DNA of 64,000 bases from Rhyzopertha dominica (Eukaryota > Arthropoda > Insecta > Coleoptera > Bostrichidae): positions 55,325,325 to 55,389,324 of the forward strand of contig QCXZ01000064.1 of NCBI GenBank assembly GCA_025024175.1, read 5' to 3'. Below, piece after piece: positions 45,703 through 58,237 of this stretch. The notes under the pieces were generated by a model that searched no databases, had not been told where the DNA came from, and saw only the letters and a program-made list of their open reading frames with translations. The position numbers and the translations under genes are program-made. Positions within the stretch are counted from its first letter, which is position 1. Each line of letters opens with the position of its first letter.

Positions 45703-46835
45703 GTTAACGCGATAACACTCGATTATTTGAAATTTCCAATAAAATAAAACTTTGCATGAGTGGAAAGGAAAGTTGATACTGTACTGGATGAGAAAAGTAA
45801 AGGAAAATCCACTATTAAAAATTATTTATTTGCGTCTGAATTAGTAAATGTTTCATGAAATTTCTAAGATTATACCAGTATAAGATGCGAAAAAAGTAGG
45901 TTGCTTCTTTCAGAAACGAATTAAGAATATCGCATCCCTCTCGGTGATGTGATTTCCGAGATGGCGCCAAACACTGCAAACGTGAATTTTTGCAAAAAAT
46001 GTGATATAACTCCGGAATAGTGTTACTTAAACCATTTATTTACAGTGCAGTGCATTTCTATTTAAGGTAAGGAAGTCAGTGTCCATTTCAGGTATAACCA
46101 GAAGCTAGCCACTTTGTAAATACTTTCATCTTATAAAGCGTTTAATTTTTTACAACTTTCATTCGAAACATTTTTATCTAGCTTTATCTATACTTTTTTT
46201 AAACTGATTTCTATTCTGTACATGATCACGTTGAAAGCGATGTCCTATATATTTAATAGATGTGTATCGAAGCATAAATCATACAAAGCCATCCCGATCT
46301 TTATCCATACAATATTCAAGATGTCGCAGCCGCAATGTTGAAAGCAATATCCCGTTGTCACTATTCAGTTCATATTTAACAATAATTTGGGATTGCCCAC
46401 GAGTTTTGCTGTTGAACTTAGCAATCAAATATCACACCGTTTTCTTAGAACCTATTAGGATTCACTTTCCATCCACATATTTTCGCTTTGCCGTATCAAA
46501 GCGACCAAAAGTGTATAGTGTCAAACTAAATAGACATAAATGTAGACTAGATTGTGAAGAATCCGAATTATGCAATCATTTATTATTGAGGACAATTTAA
46601 TAATATACTGGCAATTTATTTAATCTTATTTATTTAATAAGTAAACAAAATAGCTTCTGCTTATATTTTTAAAATTTAAAATTAAACTTTCACTAAAATT
46701 CGGGTTGTATGATATGCTGTAACTGTCACAGCTAACCGCGAAATAGAAACATACTAGGAACCTGCACGCTGCATAGTGTTATTATACTGTCTTTTGTTAT
46801 ACATACTAATAACTCCACTAAGGAAGCTAGCTTTA
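45703..46835. other. Unassigned AT-rich sequence
   Basis: The open frame 46262-46600 (plus, 112 codons) is the longest here and is not recognised. Confidence 0.35.
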
Positions 46836-47014
46836 CTATCTTTCATACTACAAAAAGTGGTTCTCTATAGAATGAGGTTCCAAATCTGAGCGGTAGGTGG
46901 CGGCAGCTTACTGGTGTACGATTTTTACATTCTGTCTTACGGGAGTTGGCTTAATAATTCATTATTCTTTAATTTGAAACGAATTGGATACTATTGTCGC
47001 ATTGAAAATGTTGT
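46836..47014 (-). repeat. Dispersed ~180-bp repeat, copy 2 (inverted)
   Basis: Reverse-complement counterpart of 34518-34696. Just right of it, at 47033-47098, an open plus-strand stretch (GKPNVNPNNKLFIEEVDKGK) is followed by GTAAG, like an exon end, but nothing supports it further. Confidence 0.72.
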
Positions 47015-49861
47015 AAATGTAATGTGCATTTGGTAAACCAAACGTGAACCCCAATAACAAGTTATTTATTGAAGAAGTAGATAAAGGAAAAACTGCATTA
47101 CTTCCCACAGGTAAGAATATACCTACTAGTTTTATTTTATTTTTTTTGTCATCGTGTTTTACAGTGCAACATATAATTTATAATGATCATGATCACTTTT
47201 GATATAATAGAATCTAATCTGAGCAAGTTACAATGTGGAATACATTAGGAGCTCTATTTTCTCAGATGTACTGTTTGACAAGTACTATTTATCTTTTAAA
47301 TATTTTGAAACCTACGTCAGTCGGACTTTTGCTAAATTTGTTATTTAATACTAGATTTGATGAACTCTTTGGTCTCTTAGAGAAGTGAAACGTATAAATC
47401 TTTGGTAGTACATAAGTTTATTAATTGTTATATTACAATAAGTATTGTTACTATACGATAGTTTACACTTATTGGTAGGTTGGTATGCACAGTTTTATTA
47501 CTTGAGATGAAAACAGAATCTAACGGTTGCCGAATAAATAAAAAAATTGTGTCTCATTTTAACAAATTCATCCACCCATCACACAAGTGCAGCCAACATT
47601 TAGCTAAGAAGGGAGTGGCGGCTGTTATTAATAATACTGTTGTGATGTTAGGGATTCTTAGTGTTATAGATGTTCAGATATACCCCATGCGCACATGATG
47701 TACACACATTATTGGCTGTTGTACATACTAGTAGTACTCTACATAACTAATAACTTCATTTATCAGTCTGTTACTAACACTGGTAATTTAGGGTCTTTTA
47801 AGTCTAATTCCTACATTGTTTATTGAGGAACATCAAAGCGCTTTCGACCACTAAAAATAGTTATCATCAGTGTAACACTAAAAATAGATGAACAATAGGT
47901 AAACTTACGTACAGCATATAGTGATGAAAGTGATGAGCTCATGGGACCAGATCTGTCCCCAATCTTGCAAGGTACTTGTTACAAAAAAAATGGCAACCAA
48001 ACAAATAAAAAATACACAAGTTTTCTGAAAATTATTCAAAATTGCCTTCAATGCTCCCTTAGTAGAAGAAAATACAGCGAATCTGCTTTTTGGCGATAAG
48101 ATTCATTTGAAACAGCCAAAAAACGTGTAATATTGTGTAAGTATAACAAAAGAGATCTTTAACACATGTAAATAAGAGATTTTACCGCACTTGCTTAATT
48201 TATTCAATGATTAAACACTCTTGTATTAACATAGCAAATAATTATCAATCAAAAGTTTTTGACAAATTCTTATGTAAAAAAGGAACAGAAAACATTTATT
48301 TATCCAAACGGAGTACATAAGGAGGGTCAAAAAAGTTTTATCAATTTAAAGTTGCCTCGATCATTAGAGGGTACTACAGGTTGGTAAACAATTTGCATCC
48401 TTCAAACTTCCAAAATTTATTGCAGGATCTTCTTTAAACGTATCAAGGAAAAAGTAATTTAAATTCTTAACTTTGACACCATCTATCTCTTTGGTGCTAA
48501 AATGTGAATTTTTTATGCAACATATCTACTGTTCACAGATATCCCGTTCCCGGAGAATCACCCTGTATATATGTAGGGTGAGTCGATGTTTACCTAGATA
48601 AAATATTATGATTCTAGGATGAAATGTTCTGTAATAAATAAAATTATGTAGAATGATAGGACCATGTCTGTAAATTGTACAAGCTAGCAACGAATTAGCC
48701 TAGTTTTTTATCTTAGACACCTATACAATTAAAACTGAAAGTGCTGAAGCTTTCGCAAGGACGGCGACTTTTCTTCCACTGGACCGAAGAAAAAATAACA
48801 TGCTAGATAATAAAAGCTCGTTGTATACCGCTTAAATGAGTATATACTTGTCTACATTTAATCCACCAAAATCATCCTTAAATAAATTTCATCAAATGAA
48901 GTCACGGTCAACGATAACCATCTGCGACAGACTCTGACGTAATTCCTTAATGTTACTCCGGAGGAACGTGGCGGAAGCATCCCGCAATTATATTTCGTCT
49001 CGAAGCTCTAATGCAAATAGTACGACAGATTTCCAGACTCAAAGTATTCACTCCTCCGAGGTATCTAATGAAAGCTCACATCTGACGGAGATTACTCAAA
49101 GCTTTAAGGGAATCCGTATCAATCCTGGGCATAATTAGAATGGAAATGAAGACAGGTGTAACTTATCATATGCTTCAGTAAGTTATAGTGCAATGAAATG
49201 TATAAAAGAAGTATGCTCTGAATAACTGGACAAAAACTTGATGTTTGGATCCCTCGCCATATAACATTTTTTGTGATTAAATGAGAATACTTAGAAGTAC
49301 ACTACAGCAAACAGAGCAGAAAGAACATTGCAGCATTTAAAGTGGAGAATTTTACCTCTTTCTATAGGCTGAACGGATGAAACTTTCTATGAAGAAATCA
49401 GAAATATAGTAGATAAAATTCGAAAATGTTATTTAATGTGTGTTAGGCAACATTAAGAACAAAGCTATTAGGAAAATATTTATGGAGGAATTACTGATAA
49501 ACTAACTGGATTTGTCGAGGAAAACTAATGGAAATAGATATGGCACTTCAAGCACGAATATATCTAAAAGGTTACATAAATAACCCCTGATGGAAGGTCG
49601 ACCACCCAAATCTCATACAGCATATATAAAACAAACGTAAGAGAAGCCGAGAAACCGATGACCAATGCAGAGGTACACACGAAGCATACGTCACTAAATT
49701 AAAAATTAAGTTGTAGAAAAGAAATAATGAGCAGTATATTGAAAGGATGTGGGGCAAAGTCAAGCAGACAATATTTGAAGTAATTAATAAATTCCAGTGC
49801 GATTTTCGTGATTTATTCATATTGCCATGTTGCGTTTTCATTAACTGCCCGACTGATCTAA
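47015..49861. other. Unassigned sequence with two abutting transposon-like termini
   Basis: At 48555-48586 'atcaccctgtatatatgtagggtg' looks like the right end of one TA-type element and the left end of another. No partner ends were found. Open frames 47480-47698 and 48950-49138 (plus) are not recognised. Confidence 0.35.
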
Positions 49862-50767
49862 TTAAGAGGGGCATTTACTTGGAGTGATCGGGCAGAAATG
49901 TAAACTATGCAACCCGTATTACCAGCGGGACATGGGACGTAAGAGGGTAGCCGATAGGTTGAAATCACGTAAAGATCGTACGAGCAACAGACGGGCTAAA
50001 CTAATATTCGGAAAATTCCTGACTGTAGTGTGTCCATAAAAAAGTAAGCATGATATTAGTAACTAACTATGATATACCAGGTTATTCAAAATATGGAACA
50101 ACCCATTTATTTCTGTAAATATGAACTATATAACATTTCATTCTAACTGCATGTCGACTATGATTTCTGGAGGAACTTTTATAATAATTTTCATTCCGCC
50201 TCCCCATTGCTTCGGCAGACAGTAAATTAATGTGAAAGAGCTTTTAACATTAAACTTGTCACGTGTAATGAGACAGTCATATCGGAATAGATAGTATACA
50301 GCTCGATCATTCCCGACAGGTTTGTATCTTAACCTCACTGTTCTCTGGATTCCACGCGACGGACCTGGTGGGAATGGGCATTCGTATTCCGCTCTCGTGA
50401 CGGACTCGTGCGAAAGGGTTTGAGGTTTTAGATTTTTTGAATGTTTTTACTCATTTATCGTGCTCATGTTTTTGGTAATGTACAAAGAAATATGCAGCTA
50501 CAACGTGGAGTTCGAATTTTTCGTTTATGTGCCTTAGTTTTCGAGAAATAGCTCGCCTAAGATACGCATCTTTAAGCAAAATATAACAACAAATATTTAC
50601 ATTACCGCACCAAATTCAGAAAAAATTCGAACTCTACGTTGTAGCTACATCTTTTGTCATTGCCATGTCGAAATTTCACTTCGAAAAAGTTTCGCATAAC
50701 TCGGTAAAATGTAAAACGGTAGGCACTTAAAATGACCCGCTTCGCTCTAGGTAAACGCCCCTTTTAA
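49862..50767. mobile_element. TTAA-flanked non-autonomous element, copy 2
   Basis: Same family and orientation as 32080-32994, with TTAA at both edges and the same GAGGGGC/GCCCC ends. Small insertions and deletions distinguish it, for example an 18-bp shortening of the shared minus-strand frame (50138-50338). Confidence 0.82.
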
Positions 50768-53718
50768 GCATGCCAACCTTGTACGCCATCTATAGCTCGA
50801 ATGGGGTAGTGGTAAGAAAGGGCGTGAATATAATATAAATAAAATAACTAATGTACGCCCATCGCTATTTCACATAATATGTCAGACTTAAATCGTCTTG
50901 TTCATTAATAAACTTTAACCATAACTATAGAACTAATTTTACTACCAAGTTACGAGCAAGAAGATATGTATCTGTTTTATCGATGAATCGAACTGATCAA
51001 TTTGCCTTTTGAAACTAATTCCATTTCTGAGACAACAGCTTTTGCTGTTTCTTTAGCACACTACAAGTACCACCACGAACGTCTGCTAATAATTGATGTA
51101 AGCACCAGCCAAACTTGAGGCTATACAGCAAACCAACTCGAACCTGTAGAAGTTTGATTAATGTGCTTTTGAACGCCGCAAACTTGTGTGCTTAACACCT
51201 ATCAGTATTCGTCTTACGTCCAAACTGTTTTGATCGATTTGCATCCGGCGAACATATCAATCGTAAATATTTCGGATACGTCTGCCGGTTGCTTTACGCA
51301 GGCCAAGGGCGTTAAAAATATATAAAGGGAACGTCTCCAGGGCTTACAGAGCCGTGTATACTTATCTACGATTATTTATAACCCCAGAATTTTTTTTCGA
51401 GCGATATACGGTTTTATGTCGAGACCGATAATGCCGCCTATCTGTAATAACACAAAATTGACAAGCGGCAGTGAAAAGGGTAGGTTGTAAATGTACTTGA
51501 CACTTCTCATTATTTAGAAGGAAACGTCTGTACATACTTGGGTTGGAGGTTTTCTTTCTAATCAATAAACTAGCGATAAGTGGCGGCTACAATATACATA
51601 TACTACGACGTATGTTAAATTAAAATTAAATGAAAAAAGTTTTATTTCAATCGCATGAAAGTATACACTTGATTACTTAGGAATTTATATTTTAATATCG
51701 GGAATACGATCGACTAGTTACCAAAGTATTAAAACAATTAGTATCAATTCATTTTATCCGAAAATGTTGCAGTTATTGACATTCAGGAAGTACACATTCT
51801 TATGTGGTAAATTGAACGTTGTTTTAAAATAAGTTATTTAAAAAAAAATATCTATTCACAGAAAAATGAGACTCTGATGTAGGCGACTGGAACGCCCAAT
51901 ACTATAATCAGAACGCTGACTTTTAGGTTTGCTGAAGTTTGTTCCCATCTAGATCTAGTCTTCAACTATGTAACCACCTTTCCATATTATGTGGTGTTTC
52001 GTTTAATGAAGCTTTTAGTACTTGCTAAGCTCGGGCAGGTGTAATTGGTTCGATGTCGTATGGATTAATTGAGAGCGGAGTCAAAGACGTGAGTTAAATA
52101 ATGTACAGATCCCTGGTCTCTTTTATAAAATATTAACTTGCCACTTGCGCATTAGGTGCCTTCTGGCTTACTTTTTAAAGCGCTATCTTTATATATTTAT
52201 TCCCAAACCAAGAATACTCACATGCATTCGCTGATTTTAGTTGCTATTGTGAACACTATTGCTCCACATTTGATCTATCTTTGCTGGAATATTAGGGTTC
52301 CTAATACTTGACTGGCATAGAATTGGTTGGGAATTTACCTACGTGTTTAGGTGAGCCCTTGTTAATCTTTGAGCGAGACCTCCATTTGGGTTAAAACAGT
52401 ATATAGGTATGTCTTCAAATGTCAAATGTGTTGTACCAATAACTCTTTTTAAATCACTTTTAATATTTTTACTCCTGCTTTCCAAAGACCATACAAGCGC
52501 AGCACATAATTTGTATGATGTGACCAAAGTGATGGCACTATTTAGGTATAGTGCACAAATTTGGGATTGTATCGTGTTGTCAATTTCCTTACTAAACTGC
52601 TACCATGTAGTGTTTAAACAACAAATAGCAAATTTGCCATCAAGTAATAAGATTTTGACGTAGTGATGGCTTTAATTTGACACAATGTTTGACACAATGT
52701 ACCTGTATGTGCTTAACGGTGATGCTTGGTTGGGAATAAATTAGTTTGCCGCCTCTCAGGAAGGTGAACACAACAATAGCTTTGACGTATTCTTGTCATT
52801 TGTCGATTTCTGAATTACTTATATATTTTACTTGTAGAAAACGCGTGGGAGTTTGTATGTTTCAAAATTCTGTAGTGTTTTGTGGGACAATCAACTTTAG
52901 GGTTGCAGAAAGCTCACATTTCGGATCTGTAGGATGACACGGTTTGGTATAACTTATAGGTTATGTATCGTATTTGTGAGGTTCTGGCTACAGTAAGCCT
53001 GTTAAGATGTTTTTAGCCTGCCGCAATGGTAAAATTCACAAACGAAGTGGTAGTAACGTTAGCTGCACTATGCAAAGCTTCCAGAGTACAAGGGTGGGCT
53101 GTAGAGGTTACCACAAGCCTGTTATATCAAAAACTATTGTTATTTTTACCTTTGAAAGAAAAATATAACCATAATATGTTGGAAAATCATTATAAAACCA
53201 TCAATTTCGTGAATATAACTTGATCTGCAATCTTCAGTACTATCATGGTCATTGATGTTCAGCGATCGCCGTGCATGTTGTAGTTTGGCAGCAATTATAA
53301 AAGGGCTGCACAAAGAATTCAGAAATTAACGCCGCCCGCGTTGCATGATCATTTATAGAAACCCCGTTATTATTGATTGCTTAATGTTGCAGCTGTACTT
53401 TAAGTTACTTATAAAATCACCTACTGGAAGAATAGAGCTGTCGTCGAAAAAAAAACGGGTGCAAATTCAGAATACTGCGTTTGTCGCTAATTTGTTTATT
53501 CTTGGATAACTGTTCTTTTTCTCTTGCAAAGGACTGGGACTGCCTAGTTGTAAGATGTTATGTAAGAAACTTGTAATTCTTTAAAGTTAATGCGGCTTCT
53601 TGTGGGAATTGTAGTAAACTACAGTTCTTACTGGTTTAGTAAAGAAACTTGTTTATTGAAAAAATGTAACTCTTTTTCATTTGCTAATTTGTAAATCCTC
53701 ACTGAAGGACCATTTTGT
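50768..53718. other. Unassigned sequence
   Basis: No recognised gene. Open frames at 52409-52663 (plus, 84 codons, hydrophobic start) and 53026-53223 (plus, 65 codons) have no visible domain. A TATA-like 'attataaaagggctgca' is at about 53293-53309. Confidence 0.35.
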
Positions 53719-53750
53719 CTGACCTGACCTGACCTGACCTGACCTGACCT
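53719..53750. repeat. Short CCTGA/TCAGG array (telomere-like)
   Basis: Six perfect GACCT units (53721-53750), which on the minus strand read (AGGTC)n, a phase of TCAGG. TCAGG is the telomeric repeat of many beetles. Only about 30 bp, so chance expansion is possible. Confidence 0.85.
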
Positions 53751-54960
53751 CTTGTTCCTTGAATGCTTTGGTTTGAAATGTAATTTACAGAATAATGCTT
53801 TATAATTCTTCTTTTACATTGATGCTCACATTATTATTGCATTGAGCTTGTTACTATGGTGTGCTTTTTTTGTACGTGGCGCACATATATTATTAATTAT
53901 CTGAACACTCAATATAAATGTATTTTTTCACTTTTGTCTCCTCAGTTAGCTATTGTTTTAAAAGTTTGCAGAGCTTTTACTTATTTTCCTTTGTTACATG
54001 ACATACAAATCAATGCTGATCTCGTCTCTTAGGGTGATGGTTAAAGAATAGATCCGCAAAAGTCCGACACCGCCAATTACAAATCTCGTTCTCGTACTTT
54101 TTTATCACCTGCCCTACTTCCGGCCCTCGCGTCACTAGATGAACGAGCTCTAGGGGTTGAAGGTGGCAGCCGGGAAAAGCAATCAAAATGACACGAATCG
54201 AGAAAAACGACTTATACGTGCGAAATCACCAACAACTTATTGGTTTGAAGGAGTTCTTGGGACGCCGTTGCGGACGCGGCGGTGGTATCGCACATGGCGG
54301 TGAAAAACGCATTCGTCTTCTGGAAGGGCGCGAACTCGATTTGGGTGACTGAGTAGAATGCAGTGGCTGCGGGAAATGCGAGAAAAGCGGAATCAGCATG
54401 AATGCGAAGTATATAGTTATACACGATAGTTTCCTACATGCAGTTACTGGCGGGCCCAGGAAGTCACCAGGAAATGACAACATTGATGTCGAGCTAAATA
54501 TATGTATATATATTCTTATGGAAATCATTAATACATTCCACAGTACTGTTAATTTCATGCGACTACGGTCGACTTTTATAAAAGCATTGAAAGAAAAAAA
54601 TATTTTCATTCAACGATAAAAGATCTGGCATTTGCGCTTTATCCGTAATAGATACTGTAGCAGTATCCGCTTCATAAAGGCGATAATCCCAGCGTCGGCC
54701 CCTTTTCTTATACAAGTTTTTTGCTTAACACCAGCTCGGCTATTTAAACATACGACGAGCATCTTTTGAAGTGGCTGCACATCCTCGGGGTGCGTTGAAT
54801 TTGTTTACTAATTTAATAAACCTGGTGTTCAGGTAAGTTGCAGGTTGGGTGTAGGCATGTAATTCTATTGTATGTTTTTTATATTATGTGCACTTGCTTC
54901 AATAAACGCTACACCGATACGTCTTCCTGTGAAAACCCCTAACTCCGTTACAATACATAC
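53751..54960. other. Unassigned, with a CpG-rich island at about 54040-54380
   Basis: The island is the most CpG-dense non-transposon stretch of the window and has open frames on both strands (54188-54355 plus; 54212-54424 and 54226-54609 minus), none recognised. It may hold a promoter or first exon of an unknown transcript. Confidence 0.35.
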
Positions 54961-55013
54961 ATGTATGTATTTATTCTGTATAGAGTATTGAAGAAAACCG
55001 CAGAAAACTCCAA

Positions 55014-55511
55014 TCAGATCTCGATTGTCTTAAGCCAGTCTTTAACACCTTCATCAACACGATGGATAGACGCAAAACCACCAGGCCATGCTGTACGGGG
55101 GCATCTGTTGACCATATGTCCAATTGTTTGGAGGGGATCTCCACATTCACAAGAAGGGTTGATAGATGAATCCCATTTATTAAGAAAAAACTTACATTTC
55201 CCATGACCAGTGCGAAGGCGATTCAGAGTGACCCCAGACCTTCTTGGGAGGTCAGTTCCTGCTACCTCTTCCGTAGGATCGTCTATAAGCTGCTGATTGA
55301 ATATATCATATTTTTTAAGTTTCCAAACAGAACACCATCCATCTTCAATGGTATAAGGAGCACGAAGGAAATCTTCTGTCCACAGAGGTTTTCTAGAAGT
55401 TAGCCGAGTTGTAGGTAGCTCTTGTAGATCTCGGGAAATCAGAAACTCATTAGGAGCTGATTTGCCAAGCTTTATATGTAACAAACTGTCTGCGAATCTC
55501 CGGAGGAGCAA
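55014..55511 (-). pseudogene. Non-LTR retrotransposon C-terminal domain
   Basis: Contains LNRLRTGHGKCKFFLNKWD and CECGDPLQTIGHMVNRCP, the cysteine-histidine motif that ends many non-LTR polyproteins. It belongs to the same element as the reverse transcriptase piece just upstream and is separated from it by a frameshift or short deletion. Confidence 0.82.
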
Positions 55512-55569
55512 TGTTTGAAAGAATCGGAAGCCAAGGTAATGGAGTTGACTTAATTGTTCCAGTGATCAG

Positions 55570-56046
55570 TCACATTGCAGTATTTAACTGAGTGTCAATT
55601 TTTCCTGTGTGATGACTGTTTTTCCAAACAGGACAGCAGTCCTCAGCAGTGCTATAAAGCAAGGCAGTTGCAGAAGTACGGAGTACATTTGCATTTGCAC
55701 CCCAACTTGTACCAGCAAGCTTATGTAGAATGTTATTTCTAGTCTGTAATTTTTTACTGACGTTTTCTAGATGTTTCTTGTACGTTAGAGACGTATCTAG
55801 GGTCACTCCAAGGTATTTTGGCGAGAAGTTATGTTTAAGAATTATGTCATTTGACATAACTTGAAGCTGTTTCCTCTTTTGGCGATTGTTGAGATGAAAG
55901 CAAGTTACTTCTGTCTTCAATGGATTAGGGCACAAGCGCCAGGTTTTAAAATAGCAATTCATAATGTCGATGTCACTTGAAAGGTTTTGTTCAAGTACAG
56001 AAAAGTCTTCACTTTGCAAAGCCAATGCCATGTCGTCTGCATACAC
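55570..56046 (-). pseudogene. Reverse transcriptase, YADD box onward
   Basis: Starts MYADDMALALQSEDF (catalytic Asp pair), then LRPNPLKTEV-type residues (RLCPNPLKTEVTCFHLN), KYLGVTLDTSLTYKKHL, NILHKLAGTSWGA and LLYSTAEDCCPVW, all characteristic of the thumb and linker of non-LTR reverse transcriptases. The frame ends at 55570 and coding continues in another frame after about 60 bp. Confidence 0.83.
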
Positions 56047-56265
56047 AAATTTTCTCGATTGAGTTACTGGAAACTAATAAAGCATGACCGAACTGCGGTA
56101 GCGGTAAGGGTGAAAAATAATTTCTTGTCCGAATTGCAGTCAGATGTGCATTTTCCTTTCCCTTTCTACGAATAATTTGTTTAATTGCATACTTTAAATA
56201 GAGCAAATTGCACATTTTATTTACAATTATAATAAAAAATTAAACTTGTTTATTGACCTAACTTT

Positions 56266-56930
56266 CATTATCTGTATAAGAAAGCAATAGTTATTATTGT
56301 CCCAGTATATTAATATTCGAAGAAATTATGCTTCGCTGGAACTTGGACCGTAGTAGGGTGGATGATCAAGTAAATGAAATCATTAACACTGTTTTAACGT
56401 CGACGTTTTGGAGATGCAATTATATTTGTCCTTCTTCAGGATTTTTGATTCCTGATGCGCGCCATCTTCTGCATGAGATAGGATAACCGCTTCATTTGCC
56501 CGACAGCCCTGTAGATAAACTTCAGTAGTTGATAACTTGACATCTTCCCGTCGGTATAAGAAAGCGGTAGTTATTCTTGTCCCAGCATATTGAAACTCGA
56601 AGACATTATGCTTCGTGGGAACTTGAACAGTAGTAGGGTGGGTGATTAAATAAATGAAACCATTAACACATTAACTACTGCTTTCTTATACCAACTTGGG
56701 AAGATGTCAAGTTATCAATTACTGAGGTCCAGCTATGGCGACAGGGCTGTCGGGCAAATGAAGCGATTATCCAAACTCACGCAGAAGATGGAATCAAAAA
56801 AATCCTGAAGAAGGAGAAATATAATAGCATCTCCGAAACGTCTAAGTTAAAACAGTGTTAATGGTTTCATTTACTTGGTCACCCACTCTACTACTGTCCA
56901 AGTCCGACGAAGCATAATTATTTGTATATT
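56266..56930. repeat. Inverted and direct repeat block (possible Penelope-like flank)
   Basis: Unit A (about 56274-56545) recurs in part, in direct orientation, at 56552-56692, and in full as its reverse complement at 56660-56930. Shared blocks include TATAAGAAAGC, GTAGTAGGGTGG and CCTTCTTCAGGA. The 'acgtcgacgttttggagatg ... ccttcttcagg' part resembles the flanks of Penelope-like elements; that origin is inferred. Confidence 0.65.
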
Positions 56931-56973
56931 ATGCTACAAAGTATGACACACACCATGTCTATTTCATATTTTA

Positions 56974-58235
56974 TACAGGATGTTTCACGAATGATAATGA
57001 CCATGGCGAATTTAAAAATGCAACCCAAAATACATTCTCATAGCCAATGTGGTTATTTTAAATAATGGTATTATTTTAAAAATAAATTGGGAATCCATGA
57101 CGGCTATGCGCTATGGTTCCTGTCACTGCATTTATTAAAAGTCCAAATGTATTCAAATTATGAAAAAAACATCTGATTTTGATTTATGGTGAATGCAAGA
57201 AAAATGCCTCCGCTGCTGCCCGTTTATACAGACAAGGTTTTCCAAAGAGAAGAGCTCCTGTCGATACAATTTTCAAGACACTTGAATTAACTTTAAGAAC
57301 AAACTGGCCACCACTGAAAAAGTCAAGAGAAAGAACAGCAACAGGCGCTGACATGAAATTGGAGTATTGGAAATGATTGACGAAAATCCTCATATTAGTC
57401 AAAGGGTAGTCTTAAGAGCAACCGGTATTAGTCGCTCTTCAGTACATCGAATAATTAAAGGCAATCAATTTTATCCGTATCACTCGCAATTGGTTCAGGC
57501 CTTAAAGGAGACAGATTATCCTAAAATACTGATTTTTTTGTAACTTTTTTCGGGAACACCAAAATTTGAATGTAAGATTTTATGACAACATTTGCTTCTC
57601 AGATGAAGCAAGATTTTCTAATAATGGTGGAGTTAACAAACATAACATGCATTATTATGCGCAAGAAAATCCACGTTGGATTCGAGAAGGACATTTTCAA
57701 ACAATCTACTCGACGAATGTCTGGTGCGGAATATTGGGGAATCAAATTGTTGGGCCTTATTTTTTCGCGATAGCTTAAACGGCAATACTTATCTAAATTT
57801 TTTAAGAAACATTTTTACCGGTACATCTCCAAAATGTAAATTTTCAAGTAAGACAGGATCTATGGTTCCAACAAGATGGGGCACCTGCGCATTATCATAG
57901 AATAGTGCGAAATCATCCTTGGTCACCGAGAAGCCCGGACCTTAGTCCTTGGGCACGAATTCAAGCTTATGAAAACAGCGGAGGGCGACATTTTGAGCAT
58001 TTATTACATTAATGTTATTTGAATAAACATTTTTGAAAAATAAAATTTGTTTTAAAATACCGAATTTACTTACAGCAAATGATTGAAGTTTATGTCAAAA
58101 TTTACGAATTTATACAGCTCTCTACGTTTTATATTTTTTAAGACGATGAACAATTATCAATGTTAGCTCTGCAATTGTATTTTGGGTTGCTTTTTAATTT
58201 CGTCAGGGTCATTATCATTCGTGAAATATCCTGTA
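56974..58235 (+). mobile_element. Tc1/mariner-type transposon, family C copy 2 (both ends)
   Basis: Left end TACAGGATGTTTCACGAATG and right end the near complement GTGAAATATCCTGTA, with TA on each side. Terminal inverted repeats are about 65 bp and run inward to the AATGCAACCCAAAATACA block. Total 1.26 kb, with an internally deleted transposase. Confidence 0.85.
57179..58012 (+). pseudogene. Tc1/mariner transposase, family C copy 2, deleted
   Basis: Begins without a natural Met with the DUF4817-type start (YGECKKNASAAARLYRQGF, PKRRAPVDTIFKTLE), then a helix-turn-helix (RATGISRSSVHRIIKG) near 57417-57460. The first catalytic Asp is in CFSDEARF at about 57594-57617, followed by YYAQENPRWIREGHFQ and TNVWCGILGNQIVGPYFF. 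A frame change leads to LNGNTYLNFLRNIF; the FQQDGAPAH-type motif is encoded near 57866-57892. The next ~50 codons are deleted between SPDLSPW and AYENSGGRHFEHLLH. Copy 1 at 10.8 kb keeps that segment. Confidence 0.84.
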
Positions 58236-58237
58236 TA

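Larger units (their letters stand above)
54961..56055 (-). mobile_element. Non-LTR retrotransposon, 5'-truncated, clade unsettled
   Basis: The minus strand carries the back half of a reverse transcriptase and its C-terminal domain. It begins abruptly at the catalytic YADD box (about 56046), so everything upstream was lost at insertion or later. The clade (jockey, RTE or a relative) cannot be settled by eye. No target duplication or tail was found. Confidence 0.82.

Noticed and set aside
54961..55206. Plus-strand frame of 81 codons
   Set aside because: Antisense to the C-terminal domain of the non-LTR retrotransposon.
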